Source: Prorocentrum cordatum (Eukaryota > Sar > Dinophyceae > Prorocentrales > Prorocentraceae). From it: a stretch of 64,000 bases of DNA. The position numbers and the translations under genes were made by a program. The stretch covers positions 62,001 through 126,000 of the forward strand of contig CAUYUJ010019359.1 of NCBI GenBank assembly GCA_963575745.1, in the 5' to 3' direction. Numbering within the stretch: the first letter of the stretch is position 1; each line of letters opens with the position of its first letter. The notes under the pieces are model-generated. The model was not told the origin of the DNA. It was given only the letters and a program-made list of their open reading frames with translations, and searched no databases. Below are positions 63,936 to 64,000 of this stretch, one piece after another.

Positions 63936-64000
63936 ATCACCAGACCGCGCCAGAATCATCCAATATAAAGGGAAATTAAGACACACAAATAAATGAGAGA

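Overview
The window is nuclear DNA of a dinoflagellate. The best evidence is a 21-nt match to the dinoflagellate trans-spliced leader (DinoSL) at 46396-46416, 102 bp upstream of a LINE ORF1. The high GC content, sparse genes, short candidate introns and very heavy load of microsatellites and short dispersed repeats agree with this. A Prorocentrum-like species is only a guess from the base composition. There is no sign of bacterial, organellar or viral DNA, and no rRNA, tRNA or CRISPR was recognised.

Layout. 1-4142 and 14426-18493 are two near-identical copies of a 4.1-kb segment; the left copy is cut by the window edge. 4143-8520 holds palindromes, a 177-bp tandem duplication, an AT-rich minisatellite, a foldback element and CA/CAT arrays. 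8780-14020 has the most gene-like sequence, all on the minus strand: a coiled-coil protein (9459-10064), a Lys-rich/acidic protein (11114-12154) and exon-like pieces at 13055-13276 and 13877-14017. 18493-22280 is GGA/TCC repeats and fragments of a short inverted-repeat element. 22281-23600 and 34400-35122 hold candidate spliced minus-strand genes with canonical GT-AG introns. 23600-46320 is mainly repeats. 46396-53133 is one complete LINE retrotransposon (ORF1 and ORF2), by far the clearest coding sequence. 53134-64000 is again repeats and small elements.

The main theme is mobile DNA. The LINE starts with the spliced leader and lies between TCC repeats on both sides. Around it is a set of short (about 160-210 bp) non-autonomous elements with terminal inverted repeats. 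One family has two copies flanked by 5-bp target duplications, and one of these sits inside another inverted-repeat element whose uninterrupted relative is also in the window. Another short element (63722-63886) interrupts a repeat found without it at about 3395 and 17746. Some inverted-repeat element ends run straight into TCC microsatellites, suggesting where part of that microsatellite load came from.

Long open frames are common here only because the DNA is GC-rich and repetitive, so most are not genes. Outside the LINE, gene calls are tentative.
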